From positions 1,679,501 to 1,743,500 of the forward strand of contig NZ_SZWE01000001.1 of the NCBI RefSeq assembly GCF_009669325.1: a stretch of 64,000 nucleotides of DNA. Direction: 5' to 3'. The notes beneath the pieces were generated by a model, which saw nothing but the letters and a program-made list of their open reading frames with translations, made no database searches and was not told where the DNA came from. Positions 54,064 through 62,875 of the stretch are shown here, one piece after another. Source of the stretch: Roseovarius bejariae. GTDB taxonomy: Bacteria > Pseudomonadota > Alphaproteobacteria > Rhodobacterales > Rhodobacteraceae. A program made the position numbers and the translations under genes. Every line of letters starts with the position of its first letter. Within the stretch, counting starts at the first letter, position 1.

Positions 54064-55026
54064 ATGAGCGATCCGAAAGGCAGGGGCAAGGGGACCATGG
54101 GCCAGAACGCCATCGAAATACGCGGCTTGCGCAAGACCTATGCCGCAAGCAAGGGCGCACCGGACAAGGAGGCGCTGAAAGGCGTTGATCTGGATATCCC
54201 GCAAGGGTCGGTTTTCGGGCTGCTCGGGCCGAATGGCGCGGGCAAGTCGACCTTGATCAATATCCTCGCGGGGTTGGTGGTGAAAACTGCCGGGCAAGTG
54301 ACGATCTGGGGCTTTGATCAGGATGTTAACCCGCGCCAGAGCCGCGCCTCGATCGGGGTGATGCCACAGGAATTGAACCTTGATCCCTTCTTTACCCCGC
54401 GCGGGGCATTGGAAGTGCAGGCGGGGCTTTACGGCGTGCCGAAAAGCCAGCGGCACAGCGACGAGATTTTGCGCCTCGTCGGGCTAGAGGACAAGGCTGA
54501 GGCCTATGCCCGGACGCTTTCGGGCGGCATGCGGCGGCGGCTGTTGCTGGCCAAGGCGCTTGTGCATACGCCACATGTTCTGGTGCTGGATGAACCGACG
54601 GCGGGCGTGGATATCGAGTTGCGCCAGATGTTGTGGGAAAACGTGCGCCGGTTGAACCGCGAGGGCATGACCGTGATCCTGACCACCCATTACCTCGAAG
54701 AAGCCGAGGAGATGTGTGACGAGATCGCGATTATCAACCAAGGCGATCTGGTGGCGCGGGACAGCACCGTGAACCTGCTCAGCCGTCTGGACGGCAAATG
54801 CATGGTGATCCAGCCCGATGAGACCCCCAAGACGCTGCCCAAAGCACCGGGGGTCGAGGTGGAAACCCGGCCCGATGGCTCGCTGGCGCTTAGCTATCAA
54901 TCGCGCGAAACCTCGGCCGAACAGGTATTGGAGGCGGTGCGCGGTGCGGGTATCCGTATTCGTGACGTGAAAACCGAACAAGCCGATTTGCAGGATGTGT
55001 TCCTTGAACTGACCCGTTCGCGGTAG
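54064..55026 (+). CDS. ABC transporter ATP-binding protein without adjacent permease
   Basis: ABC ATPase of 320 residues of the CcmA/YadG export type. Walker A LLGPNGAGKSTLI, Q-loop MPQELNLDPFF, signature LSGGMRRRLLLAKAL, Walker B VLVLDEPTAGVD and H-loop THYLEEAEEMCDE. About 95 residues follow the ATPase core. An ABC-2 permease is normally next to such genes, but the downstream gene is a convergent ion channel, so the partner lies elsewhere. A later ATG at 54097 is possible. Confidence 0.87.
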   Translation: MSDPKGRGKGTMGQNAIEIRGLRKTYAASKGAPDKEALKGVDLDIPQGSVFGLLGPNGAGKSTLINILAGLVVKTAGQVTIWGFDQDVNPRQSRASIGVMPQELNLDPFFTPRGALEVQAGLYGVPKSQRHSDEILRLVGLEDKAEAYARTLSGGMRRRLLLAKALVHTPHVLVLDEPTAGVDIELRQMLWENVRRLNREGMTVILTTHYLEEAEEMCDEIAIINQGDLVARDSTVNLLSRLDGKCMVIQPDETPKTLPKAPGVEVETRPDGSLALSYQSRETSAEQVLEAVRGAGIRIRDVKTEQADLQDVFLELTRSR

Positions 55027-55037
55027 ATCCGATTTCT

Positions 55038-55811
55038 CTAATCCCGAGTCTTGATTGCCGCTTCGATCCGGTCGAGCCGGGCCATGACCTCATCCCTGTA
55101 GCTGTCGGTTTTCTCAACGTCTTCCTCGTGGTGGGCGTCTTGCATCGAATTCACGATCAGACCGACGACAAGGTTCACCACGGCAAAGGTCGTGACCAGA
55201 ATGAAGGGTACGAAGAAGACCCAAGCGTAGGGATAGACCTCCATCACCGGGCGCACGATCCCCATGGACCATGATTCAAGCGTCATGATCTGAAAGAGAG
55301 AATAACCCGAGCGCCCGAGCGTTCCGAACCATTCAGGAAAGGACGCGCCAAAGAGTTTGGTCGCCATCACGGCGGCGATGTAGAAAATCAGCCCCGTCAG
55401 CAAAAAGACCGAGCCCATACCGGGCAGCGCGCTCATCAACCCTTCAACCACACGACGCAGGGAGGGCGTGACCGACAGCACCCTGAGCAAACGCAGGATA
55501 CGCAGCGCGCGAAGAACGGAAAGCCCCTGTGCCGCAGGTATCAGCGAGATGCCGACAATCACGAAATCAAAGATATTCCAGCCGCGTTTGAAAAAGCCGA
55601 AACCGCGTGCCGTCAGTTTTGCAGCAATCTCGACCACGAAGATCGCGAGGCAAATCTTGTCGAGTGTGACGATTATTGCCCCGGCTAGGTCCATCGCCGG
55701 TTTTGAGGTTTCCAACCCCAGAATCGCGGCGTTGAACAATATCACGCCGAGGATGAAATTCTGCACCGCGCGCCGATCGACGACCGCGCCTATCTTGTCT
55801 CGAAATGTCAT
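55038..55811 (-). CDS. Voltage-gated sodium channel, NaChBac-like
   Basis: Single-domain six-helix ion channel of 257 residues. The voltage sensor S4 has Arg at 101, 104, 107 and 110 (VLRALRILRLLRVLS). The pore filter TLESWSM (177-183) closely matches the Na+-selective TLESWAS of NaChBac. S5 and S6 flank it, and a C-terminal helix (DSYRDEVMARLDRIEAAI) can form the tetramer coiled coil. It would conduct Na+ on depolarisation, possibly for motility or pH response. It ends 11 bases from the convergent ABC gene. Confidence 0.9.
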   Translation of the reverse strand: MTFRDKIGAVVDRRAVQNFILGVILFNAAILGLETSKPAMDLAGAIIVTLDKICLAIFVVEIAAKLTARGFGFFKRGWNIFDFVIVGISLIPAAQGLSVLRALRILRLLRVLSVTPSLRRVVEGLMSALPGMGSVFLLTGLIFYIAAVMATKLFGASFPEWFGTLGRSGYSLFQIMTLESWSMGIVRPVMEVYPYAWVFFVPFILVTTFAVVNLVVGLIVNSMQDAHHEEDVEKTDSYRDEVMARLDRIEAAIKTRD

Positions 55812-55883
55812 GGTCCGGCCCTGTAAATCCTTCGCGAAGATATGGGGCGTAGCGGGCCGCCGTGCAAGCCGGTGAACGGCAAA

Positions 55884-55910
55884 CGGCCCGGCGCGTGATG
55901 CGCCGGGCCG
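55884..55910 (-). terminator. GC-rich hairpin downstream of the mscS gene
   Basis: CGGCCCGGCGC-GTGAT-GCGCCGGGCCG, an 11-bp perfect stem. Read on the minus strand it follows the MscS stop by 37 bases and is followed by TTTGCCG, a short T-run. It separates the MscS and channel genes. Confidence 0.65.
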
Positions 55911-55947
55911 CCTTCTGTATCGTAACCGCCGGTGCCGATACGTAGGC

Positions 55948-56754
55948 TTAACCTGCTTTCTGAATTTCCACCGAATGGGGATAGGGGATCGAAACGCCCG
56001 ATTTGTCGAAGGCTTCCTTGACGGCCTTGGTCATCTCGAACTTCACGTCCCAGTAATCGGCGGCATCACACCAGATGCGCGCGGTCAAATCGACGCTGCT
56101 GTCGCCAAGGTTGGTGACACGCACCCATGGGGCCGGATCGTCGTGCACGCGGGCGTCGGCCTTGGCCAGATCAAGGATGATCCCCATGGCCTTGTCGGCG
56201 TCATCGCCATAGTCGATGCCAAAGGTCATATCCACGCGCCGCGTGTCGTGGTGCGAAAAGTTCGTGATGATCGAACCCCATGCCTGACCATTCGGCACAA
56301 TGATCTGCACATTGTCGGGCGTCACCAATTCGGTGATGAAGAGGTTGAGATCTTTGACCGTGCCCGCCGTGCCACCGATATCGACATATTGGCCCAGTTT
56401 GTAGGGCCGGAACAGGATGAGCATAAAGCCTGCCGCCAGATCGCTAAGCGTGCCTTGCAGCGCCAGACCAATCGCCAGCGTCGCCGCGCCCAGAACCGCG
56501 ACCAGCGAGGTGGCTTCGATTCCGAAAATGCCCAGTACCGCGACCAGCACCATGAGCAGAATGGCCCATTTCACGATCGACGCTATAAAATTTCCAAGCG
56601 TGTCGTCGATTCTCGGGTTTGCGTTGACCTTGCGGCGAATAAGCCCGCTGACGATCCCGGCCACCATCCAGCCGATGATCAGGACGACAAGCGCCTTGAC
56701 CGCGTTCATTACGAGGGGTGCATAGGCACCCATTGAATCCATAATTGTGTCCAT
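55948..56754 (-). CDS. Small-conductance mechanosensitive channel (MscS family)
   Basis: A 268-residue MscS-type channel with three membrane segments (about 14-36, 57-80 and 84-110). The pore helix TM3 has the Ala/Gly pattern LGAATLAIGLALQGTLSDLAAGFMLILFRPYK. A beta domain (IIVPNGQAWGSIITNFS) and alpha-beta C-terminus follow. It releases solutes on hypo-osmotic shock. It forms with the adjacent sodium channel a pair of ion-channel genes on the same strand, separated by a terminator. Confidence 0.94.
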   Translation of the reverse strand: MDTIMDSMGAYAPLVMNAVKALVVLIIGWMVAGIVSGLIRRKVNANPRIDDTLGNFIASIVKWAILLMVLVAVLGIFGIEATSLVAVLGAATLAIGLALQGTLSDLAAGFMLILFRPYKLGQYVDIGGTAGTVKDLNLFITELVTPDNVQIIVPNGQAWGSIITNFSHHDTRRVDMTFGIDYGDDADKAMGIILDLAKADARVHDDPAPWVRVTNLGDSSVDLTARIWCDAADYWDVKFEMTKAVKEAFDKSGVSIPYPHSVEIQKAG

Positions 56755-56874
56755 GAAAGTCCCCAGAATTTACAGTGCAGCGGCCCTGTGCCACCACATA
56801 CCAGATTCGCGAATACATCGCGCAAAGCGTGCCCTCTAGGGTTTTTTTGTCAAGGATTTCCCCTCTGCGCAGCC

Positions 56875-57324
56875 TTAGGCCGGAAGGCTGCCATCAAGAA
56901 CATAGCGCAGGATCTGCACGACCTGCGCGGGATCACGCGCCACGGCAAGGGCGGCGGCGTCGACCTCCTTCAAGGCATGGTCATGCTCGGGCTGTTGCAG
57001 GATGATCAGCGACTTGCCAAGTGCCGCGGCATAGCCCGCGTCAAAGGCGGCATTCCATTGCTTGTACTTCTCGCCAAAGCGGACCACCACGATATCGGCA
57101 TCGGCAATCCCCTTGCGGGTGCGGATGGCATTGACCATGGCCCCCTTGTGATCGTGCCAATATTTGTCGTCTTCCGCCCCAAGAATCTCCACGCCACAAT
57201 CGTCGCTGGCAGCGTGGTCGGTTACCGGGCTGTTGAAGGTCACATCAAGGCCCTTGGCCCCTTCGGTGATCTGTTCGCGCCAGTCGGTGTGGATTTCACC
57301 AGAAAGGTAAATGGACAGGGTCAT
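56875..57324 (-). CDS. YtoQ family protein
   Basis: A 149-residue soluble protein: IYLSGEIHTDWREQI at the start, DKYWHDHKGAMVNAIRTRKGI, then ADIVVVRFGEKYKQWNAAFDAGYAAALGK. These blocks define the YtoQ family, distantly related to nucleoside 2-deoxyribosyltransferases; the activity is unknown. GGAGG lies five bases before the ATG. It is divergent from the next secreted-protein gene. Confidence 0.88.
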   Translation of the reverse strand: MTLSIYLSGEIHTDWREQITEGAKGLDVTFNSPVTDHAASDDCGVEILGAEDDKYWHDHKGAMVNAIRTRKGIADADIVVVRFGEKYKQWNAAFDAGYAAALGKSLIILQQPEHDHALKEVDAAALAVARDPAQVVQILRYVLDGSLPA

Positions 57325-57471
57325 GTGGTCCTCCGGTCAATTGCATCGCATCATGGCGTACATAGCGTGCTTGTCTCGCGACGTCACCCGTTGCAAGGGC
57401 TTTGGGTTGCGTTCGGGGGGTGCTACCGTAGGCCACACAATCAAAGCCGCCTCATCAAGGACGATCACGCC

Positions 57472-57927
57472 ATGCGAATGCACAACATGATAGCCGGTAT
57501 TCTCGCACTTGGCCTGTTTTCCGGCCCCGCCCTTGGCGCCGATCCGGTATCGCAAATCCTGCAAGCCGCCGAAGAAACCTGTGCCAGTTTCGAGAAGGGC
57601 GAATTCGCGCCCGGTATGGCCATTACCGAGGTCGACCTGACGGGCGATGGCAAGGCCGATACCCTGGTGGATGAAAGCCAGTTTTCCTGTAGTTCCGCCG
57701 CATCGATGTATTGTGGAAGCGGCGGGTGCATGCTGCACGCCGTGGTCGGTGACCAAAGCTGGCAATTTCAAGCCGAGGGCTGGCACATGATCCGATGGGA
57801 CAAGCGCCCGGTTCTGTTGGTGGCACGAGATGGCGGATGGTGCGGCGGGGCTGGCGCGCAACTGTGTTACGAGGCCGTCGTATGGAGCGGCGGTGACATG
57901 CTCAGCGTGATGCCACCGCCGCAATAA
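57472..57927 (+). CDS. Small secreted Cys-rich protein of unknown function
   Basis: A 151-residue protein with a signal peptide (about 1-23, PALGAD). The mature part has EVDLTGDGKADTLVDES, an FG-GAP/EF-hand-like calcium loop, and seven cysteines, of which CSSAASMYCGSGGC and GWCGGAGAQLC suggest disulfides. I do not recognise a named family. AAGGA ten bases upstream supports the start. The stop lies three bases from that of the convergent pheT. Confidence 0.7.
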   Translation: MRMHNMIAGILALGLFSGPALGADPVSQILQAAEETCASFEKGEFAPGMAITEVDLTGDGKADTLVDESQFSCSSAASMYCGSGGCMLHAVVGDQSWQFQAEGWHMIRWDKRPVLLVARDGGWCGGAGAQLCYEAVVWSGGDMLSVMPPPQ

Positions 57928-57930
57928 GGA

Positions 57931-60330
57931 TCATCCCCGCAGGGTGCCACCCGTGGCCTTTTCCACCTTCTCGACGATCTTCTTCGAGACCGCCTCGATA
58001 TCGGCTTCTTTCAGGGTCTTGTCCGTAGGTTGCAGGCGAACCGTGACCGCGAGGGATTTCTTGCCTTCACCAAGCGACCCACCGATGAACTCATCGAACA
58101 CGCGGACATCTTCGATCAGCGCCTTATCAGCACCAGCGGCGGCATTGACCAGCGACAACGCCTCGACCTCGGCATCCACGACGAAGGCAAAATCACGCTC
58201 AACCGCCTGCAAATCGCTCACGGTCATCGCCCCGCGCGACGCGGCCTTCTTGCGCGGCAGGGGGATTTCGGCGGGGAACAGCGTGAAGGCCACGGCAGGG
58301 CCTTTGACATCCATTTGCTCCAGCACCCGGGGGTGCAATTCGCCGAAAATGCCCAGCACCTTCTTGGGGCCAAGGCAGATTTTACCATGCCGCCCCGGGT
58401 GCCACCATTCGCTTGCCCCGCGCAGGATCTGCACCTTGGTGGGGGCCCCCATGGCCGACAGCACCGCCTCGGCATCCGCCTTGGCATCGTAGAGGTCCAC
58501 GGGCCGCGAGGCACCATGCACATCCTTTGGCCCGGTGCGCCCAACAAGCAGACCGCTCACAAGCAAATGCTGCTCGGTCGGTTCCCCCCCGTGAAAGGCA
58601 TTGCCGACCTCGAAAAGCGCCAAATCCATCTGACCGCGCGCCTGATTGCGCGCCGCCGCCTGCAACAACCCGGGAAGCAAGGCAGGGCGTAGGTGGCTCA
58701 TTTCCGAGCTGATCGGGTTGGCCAGCATGGTGGCATCTTCGCCACCGCCAAAACGTGCCGCGCTTTCGCGGTCGATAAAGCTGTAGGTGACGCATTCATT
58801 ATAACCCAAAGCCGCCGTTGTGCGGCGTGCGGCCTGTTCGCGACGTTGCATCGGGCTCAGGATCGGTTTCGGCACCCCGACCTGCGCACGCGGAAGCGGC
58901 TTTCCCTCCAGCTTGGTCAGGGAGGCGATCCGCGCCACCTCTTCCACCAGGTCGGCCTCGCCCATCACGTCGGGGCGCCAGCTTGGCACATGGGCCATGT
59001 CGCCATCGAGACGGAAGCCAAGGGCCGTCAGGGTCTGGCGCTGTTCGGCCTCGGGAATGTCCATGCCGACAAGCGATTGCACCCGCGCGGGATCAAGCCG
59101 GTAGGCACGGCTGACATCCGGCACCTCACCCGCGACAACCACTTCCGACGGTTCCCCACCGCACAGGTCAAGGATCATCTGGGTGGCCAGTTCGATCGCC
59201 TCCATGTTGAAGCCCGGGTCGATACCGCGTTCGTTGCGATACCGCGCGTCGGAATTGATCTTGAGCGCGCGGCCCGTAGTCGCGATCTGGATATGATCCC
59301 AAACGGCGGCCTCAAGAAAGACATTGGTGGTCTCTTCGGTACAGCCCGTGGAGAGGCCCCCCATGATCCCACCGATGCTTTCGACCCCGGTATCATCGGA
59401 AATCACCACCTGCCCGGGGCCGAAGGAATATTCCTTTTCGTCCAAGCCCATAAGGGTTTCGCCACCCTTGGCACGGTGTACCCGCAGGTTGCCTTGCACC
59501 TTGTCGGCGTCGAAAACGTGCAGGGGGCGGTTGCGGTCGAAGGTGAAGAAATTGGTCACGTCCACAAGGGCCGAGATTGGCCGCAGGCCAATGGCGCGCA
59601 AACGGTCCTGTAGCCATTCGGGGGAAGGCCCGTTCTTGATGCCACGGATCAAGCGCCCGGCGAAGACCTCACAGCCACCCTCGCGGGTGTCCTCGTCAAT
59701 CGTCACACTGATCGGACAGGGGAATTGCCCCTCGACCTGCGCCTCGGGTGCGGGTTTCATCGTGCCAAGCCCACGTGCCGCCAAATCAAGCGCAATCCCG
59801 CGCACGCCCAGCGCATCGGGGCGGTTCGGCGTGATGGCGATGTCGATCACCGGGTCCACCTTGGCCGGGTCGTTCGCCGCCAGCCAATCGGTAAATCTCT
59901 CGCCCACCTCGCCCGAGGGCAGCTCGATAATGCCGTCATGTTCGTCGGACAATTCCATCTCGCGCTCGGATGCCATCATCCCGTAACTTTCGATGCCACG
60001 GATCTTGCCGACGCCAATTGTTGTATCGATTCCAGGCACATAGACCCCCGGCTTGGCCACCACCACGGTGATGCCTTCGCGCGCATTAGGTGCCCCGCAA
60101 ATGATCTGTGTCTGGCCCTCGTCGGTTTCCACCTGACAGACCTTCAGCTTGTCGGCATCGGGGTGCTTCTCGGCGGAGACCACCTTGCCGATGGTAAAGT
60201 CCGAGAGCCGCTCGGCGGGGTTGGAAATCTCTTCCACCTCAAGGCCCAGATCGGTCAGGGCCTCGGCGATCTCGGCCACGCTGGCCTTGGTTTCAAGATG
60301 GTCTTTCAGCCACGACAGGGTGAATTTCAT
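57931..60330 (-). CDS. pheT: Phenylalanyl-tRNA synthetase beta subunit
   Basis: Class II synthetase beta subunit of 799 residues. An N-terminal tRNA-binding (EMAP-II-like) domain shows GKVVSAEKHPDADKLKVCQV and ICGAPNAREG. B3/B4 editing and B5 domains follow (about 210-470), then the catalytic-like module, and a C-terminal anticodon-binding ferredoxin fold (about 705-799, RLQPTDKTLKEADI). It needs PheS, whose gene is not adjacent. The start follows directly on the conserved MKFTLSWLKDHLET. Confidence 0.96.
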   Translation of the reverse strand: MKFTLSWLKDHLETKASVAEIAEALTDLGLEVEEISNPAERLSDFTIGKVVSAEKHPDADKLKVCQVETDEGQTQIICGAPNAREGITVVVAKPGVYVPGIDTTIGVGKIRGIESYGMMASEREMELSDEHDGIIELPSGEVGERFTDWLAANDPAKVDPVIDIAITPNRPDALGVRGIALDLAARGLGTMKPAPEAQVEGQFPCPISVTIDEDTREGGCEVFAGRLIRGIKNGPSPEWLQDRLRAIGLRPISALVDVTNFFTFDRNRPLHVFDADKVQGNLRVHRAKGGETLMGLDEKEYSFGPGQVVISDDTGVESIGGIMGGLSTGCTEETTNVFLEAAVWDHIQIATTGRALKINSDARYRNERGIDPGFNMEAIELATQMILDLCGGEPSEVVVAGEVPDVSRAYRLDPARVQSLVGMDIPEAEQRQTLTALGFRLDGDMAHVPSWRPDVMGEADLVEEVARIASLTKLEGKPLPRAQVGVPKPILSPMQRREQAARRTTAALGYNECVTYSFIDRESAARFGGGEDATMLANPISSEMSHLRPALLPGLLQAAARNQARGQMDLALFEVGNAFHGGEPTEQHLLVSGLLVGRTGPKDVHGASRPVDLYDAKADAEAVLSAMGAPTKVQILRGASEWWHPGRHGKICLGPKKVLGIFGELHPRVLEQMDVKGPAVAFTLFPAEIPLPRKKAASRGAMTVSDLQAVERDFAFVVDAEVEALSLVNAAAGADKALIEDVRVFDEFIGGSLGEGKKSLAVTVRLQPTDKTLKEADIEAVSKKIVEKVEKATGGTLRG

Positions 60331-60538
60331 CGGCTTTCATCCACGGATAAACAAGGGTTCCCGGGGCGTTTAGCCCATATGAATGACCGGGAAAACCCCA
60401 AGCCAAATCCGTTTCTTCCGGCCCGAAATACTCATGGAGTGAGTTGGCCGCAGGCCAAGCGCGGGCAACGCCCCCTGCCCCGAGCGTACGAATCACGCCT
60501 AACCCTTTGGTAAACAACAAAAACCCAGATCTGCATAG

Positions 60539-60571
60539 CGTCGGCAAAACGTCGGTATCGCGTCGGTATTT
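60539..60571. repeat. Three head-to-tail 11-bp repeats
   Basis: CGTCGGCAAAA, CGTCGGTATCG and CGTCGGTATTT follow each other without gaps. The period of 11 bp is about one helical turn, so the CGTCGG blocks lie on one face of the DNA. This is the layout of a cooperative regulator-binding array. Confidence 0.7.
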
Positions 60572-60604
60572 TTCACCGCACCCGCCAGAGTTAACAGGGC
60601 GCGC

Positions 60605-60650
60605 GGGGTGAAACGTACGAAACGTACGCGCGTTTCGTACGTTTTACCCC
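60605..60650. repeat. 20-bp-stem hairpin containing GTAC dyads
   Basis: Arms GGGGTGAAACGTACGAAACG (60605-60624) and CGTTTCGTACGTTTTACCCC (60631-60650) pair over 20 bp with a single G-T wobble and a 6-base loop. It begins six bases beyond the YrhK-gene stop on the minus strand, so it may protect or end that transcript. No T-run follows. The TTTCGTACG element recurs at 33959. Confidence 0.7.
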
Positions 60651-60655
60651 ACCGT

Positions 60656-60937
60656 TCATTCCCGGGCGCGGTCGGCCAGTGTATCGAGATTTCCCATGCG
60701 CCAAAGCTGCACCTCGCGGGCCAGTCGCAGGCTTGGCTTGAGGCAGAAAAACACCGACCCGAGGATGAAAAGCCAGACGGCCTGCACCTCGTACACGGGC
60801 CAAAGAAAGAGAATGGAGCCGATCAGGAAGGAAATCGCCGCGATGAAATCGGCCAGGGTATGGGCGACCTCGTAGGCGGCATAGACGCGGCGGGTTTCAT
60901 CGCTGTGTTGGCGGGCTTCGTGGGTAAACAGGCGCAT
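60656..60937 (-). CDS. YrhK domain membrane protein
   Basis: A 93-residue protein with two membrane segments (about 28-48 and 51-70). The block AAISFLIGSILFLWPVYEVQAVWLFILGSVFFCLKPSLRL is the YrhK-like domain; its function is unknown. N- and C-termini are charged and polar. It is followed by a long hairpin. Confidence 0.82.
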   Translation of the reverse strand: MRLFTHEARQHSDETRRVYAAYEVAHTLADFIAAISFLIGSILFLWPVYEVQAVWLFILGSVFFCLKPSLRLAREVQLWRMGNLDTLADRARE

Positions 60938-61032
60938 TCCATGGACTCCGAACTCATTGCTTTGATGCAGAGTGCGCGTTCACCGGAGGGGAGGCAAGGG
61001 GCGGGCCGGATTGAATATTCGACCCAAAAGCA

Positions 61033-61060
61033 AAAGGCGCGGACCTGCGCCCGCGCCTTT
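61033..61060 (-). terminator. Terminator of the enoyl-CoA hydratase gene
   Basis: AAAGGCGCGG / CCGCGCCTTT, a 10-bp stem with an 8-base loop. On the minus strand it follows the hydratase stop by about 25 bases and runs into TTTTGCTTTTGG. Confidence 0.8.
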
Positions 61061-61085
61061 CGAATGTTCGAAACCCGTGTCCCGC

Positions 61086-61862
61086 TTACTTGTCGCGGAA
61101 CTGGGGCTCGCGTTTTTCGACGAAGGCGGCCATGCCTTCGGATTGGTCCTCGGTCGCGAAGAGGGAATGGAAGACGCGGCGTTCGAACAAAAGCCCTTCG
61201 CGCAGGGTGGTTTCGTACGAGCGGTTCACGGCCTCTTTCACCGCCATGGTGGTGACCATGGATTTCTCGGCGATCTTTTCGGCCGCGTTGCGGGCCTCTT
61301 CCAACAGCTTCTTGACGGGCACGACGCGGGAGACCAGGCCCGAACGCTCGGCCTCTTCGGCGTCCATGAAACGGCCGGTGAGGTTCATGTCCATCGCCTT
61401 GGACTTGCCGATGAAGCGCGTCAGGCGTTGTGAGCCACCCAAACCGGCCATGACGCCAAGGTTGATCTCGGGCTGGCCGAACTTGGCCGTATCCGAGGCG
61501 ATGATGAAATCGCACATCATCGCCAATTCGCAGCCCCCGCCCAGCGCATAGCCGGACACGGCGCCGATGATCGGCTTGCGAATGCCCATGATGGCCTCGC
61601 TTTCAGGGCCGAAGAGGTCTTCGGTGAAGACATCGACGAATCCCTTGCCGCTCATCATCTTGATGTCGGCGCCCGCGGCAAAAGCCTTGTCAGAGCCGGT
61701 GAGGATGATGCAGCGCACCTTTTCGTTTGCCTGCGCCTCTTTCAACGCCTTGCACAGCTCGCTCATCAACTGGTCGTTGAGGGCATTGAGGGCATCGGGG
61801 CGGTTGAGTTTGATGAGGGCGACGTGGTCTTCTATTTCGACGATGATCGTCTCATAGGCCAT
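61086..61862 (-). CDS. Enoyl-CoA hydratase
   Basis: Crotonase-fold enzyme of 258 residues hydrating trans-2-enoyl-CoA in beta-oxidation. The oxyanion-hole block [11 protein letters not shown], the two catalytic glutamates in [17 protein letters not shown] and [20 protein letters not shown] are all present, supporting hydratase activity, not just isomerase. In Rhodobacteraceae this gene typically neighbours mutM, as here, though no biochemical link is obvious. Confidence 0.94.
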   Translation of the reverse strand: MAYETIIVEIEDHVALIKLNRPDALNALNDQLMSELCKALKEAQANEKVRCIILTGSDKAFAAGADIKMMSGKGFVDVFTEDLFGPESEAIMGIRKPIIGAVSGYALGGGCELAMMCDFIIASDTAKFGQPEINLGVMAGLGGSQRLTRFIGKSKAMDMNLTGRFMDAEEAERSGLVSRVVPVKKLLEEARNAAEKIAEKSMVTTMAVKEAVNRSYETTLREGLLFERRVFHSLFATEDQSEGMAAFVEKREPQFRDK

Positions 61863-61927
61863 GAAATCTGCTTTCGCTTGTTTCAGTCAGAATGGATTCC
61901 TTACCACTGTTGGCCGGGTGTTCAACC

Positions 61928-62779
61928 TTATCTTTGGCATGACGGGCAATAGAAGCTGGAACGGCCCGATTGCACGATGCGCGTTACGGTGCCCGTGCAA
62001 CCCGGTTTGCGGCAGGGGTGGCCCTCGCGGTCGTAGACGTCGAAAGCGTGTTGAAAATAGCCAAGTTCGCCGTCTGCCTGACGAAAATCCTTGAGCGAGG
62101 AGCCGCCCGCGGTGATCGCATCGGTGAGCACATCGCGGATAATGGGCACGAGGGCGGCGGCGCGGTGGCCCGAGAGGTTTTTTGCCCGGCGTTTGGGCGA
62201 AATCCCGGCCCGGAACAGGGTTTCGCAGACGTAGATGTTGCCCAGCCCCGCGACGATTCGCTGATCCAGCAGTGCGGATTTGATCGGCGTGTTGCGGGTT
62301 TTCAGGGCCTCGGCGAGGGTGGGGCCATCAAAGGCATTGCCCAGCGGTTCGGGGCCGAGTTTCGCCAAAAGCGGGTGGGTTTCGGCGTGTGCAGTCTCGA
62401 TCAGGTCCATTGCGCCGAAACGACGCGGATCATTGAAGGTGATGCGCGCGCCGTTCGACATATCCAGCACGACATGATCGTGTTTTTCCGGTGCGGGGTG
62501 GTCATGGTGGAAGCGGCCCAGCGGATCGCCGGATACTGTCATCCGACCCGACATGCCGAGGTGAATCAGCAGGGTTTCCCCGCTGGAGAGATCGGCAAGG
62601 ATGTATTTCGAGCGGCGGCGCAGGGTTTGCACGGTCTGCCCCGTCAGCCGTGCGGCCATGTTTTCGGGGAAAGGCCAGCGCAGATCGGGGCGATTCACCT
62701 GTGCGTTGGCGATCATCGCACCCTCCATCGCGGGGGCGAGGCCGCGGCGCACTGTCTCAACCTCGGGCAATTCGGGCAT
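61928..62779 (-). CDS. mutM: Formamidopyrimidine-DNA glycosylase
   Basis: Base-excision repair enzyme of 283 residues removing 8-oxoguanine and FapyG with AP lyase activity. The N-terminal [13 protein letters not shown] supplies the catalytic Pro2 and Glu3 after Met removal. Lys in RRSKYI is the conserved DNA-contact residue. [17 protein letters not shown] is the helix-two-turn-helix, and the C-terminal zinc finger has CRKPGC and CPSCQ. The frame is open upstream for 77 codons but Pro2 fixes the start. It is divergent from ubiE. Confidence 0.96.
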   Translation of the reverse strand: MPELPEVETVRRGLAPAMEGAMIANAQVNRPDLRWPFPENMAARLTGQTVQTLRRRSKYILADLSSGETLLIHLGMSGRMTVSGDPLGRFHHDHPAPEKHDHVVLDMSNGARITFNDPRRFGAMDLIETAHAETHPLLAKLGPEPLGNAFDGPTLAEALKTRNTPIKSALLDQRIVAGLGNIYVCETLFRAGISPKRRAKNLSGHRAAALVPIIRDVLTDAITAGGSSLKDFRQADGELGYFQHAFDVYDREGHPCRKPGCTGTVTRIVQSGRSSFYCPSCQR

Positions 62780-62808
62780 GGTTTGGTCCTGTCGTGGTAC
62801 GGGGTGCA

Positions 62809-62836
62809 TTGTAACCCCCGCCTTGCGCCCTATAAG
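62809..62836 (+). promoter_or_regulatory. Putative ubiE promoter
   Basis: TTGTAA (62809-62814), a 16-bp spacer and TATAAG (62831-62836), about 40 bases before the ubiE ATG. CGCCC...GGGCG arms flank the -10 hexamer and could form a small hairpin or operator. Confidence 0.45.
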
Positions 62837-62875
62837 AAGGGCGTGAGAGTTGAACGGCAAGGCCCCGGTGCGACC

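Larger units (their letters stand above)
60331..60655. other. Intergenic region upstream of pheT
   Basis: A 325-base gap without a convincing ORF. It holds three CGTCGG direct repeats (60539-60571), a long GTAC hairpin (60605-60650) and a GAGCGTACGAATCACG stretch near 60483. No tRNA, T-box or attenuator peptide rich in Phe was seen, so how pheT is controlled is not evident. Confidence 0.5.

Noticed and set aside
60331..60655. T-box or Phe-leader attenuator before pheT
   Set aside because: No Phe-rich leader ORF, no T-box core and no terminator/antiterminator pair was found.
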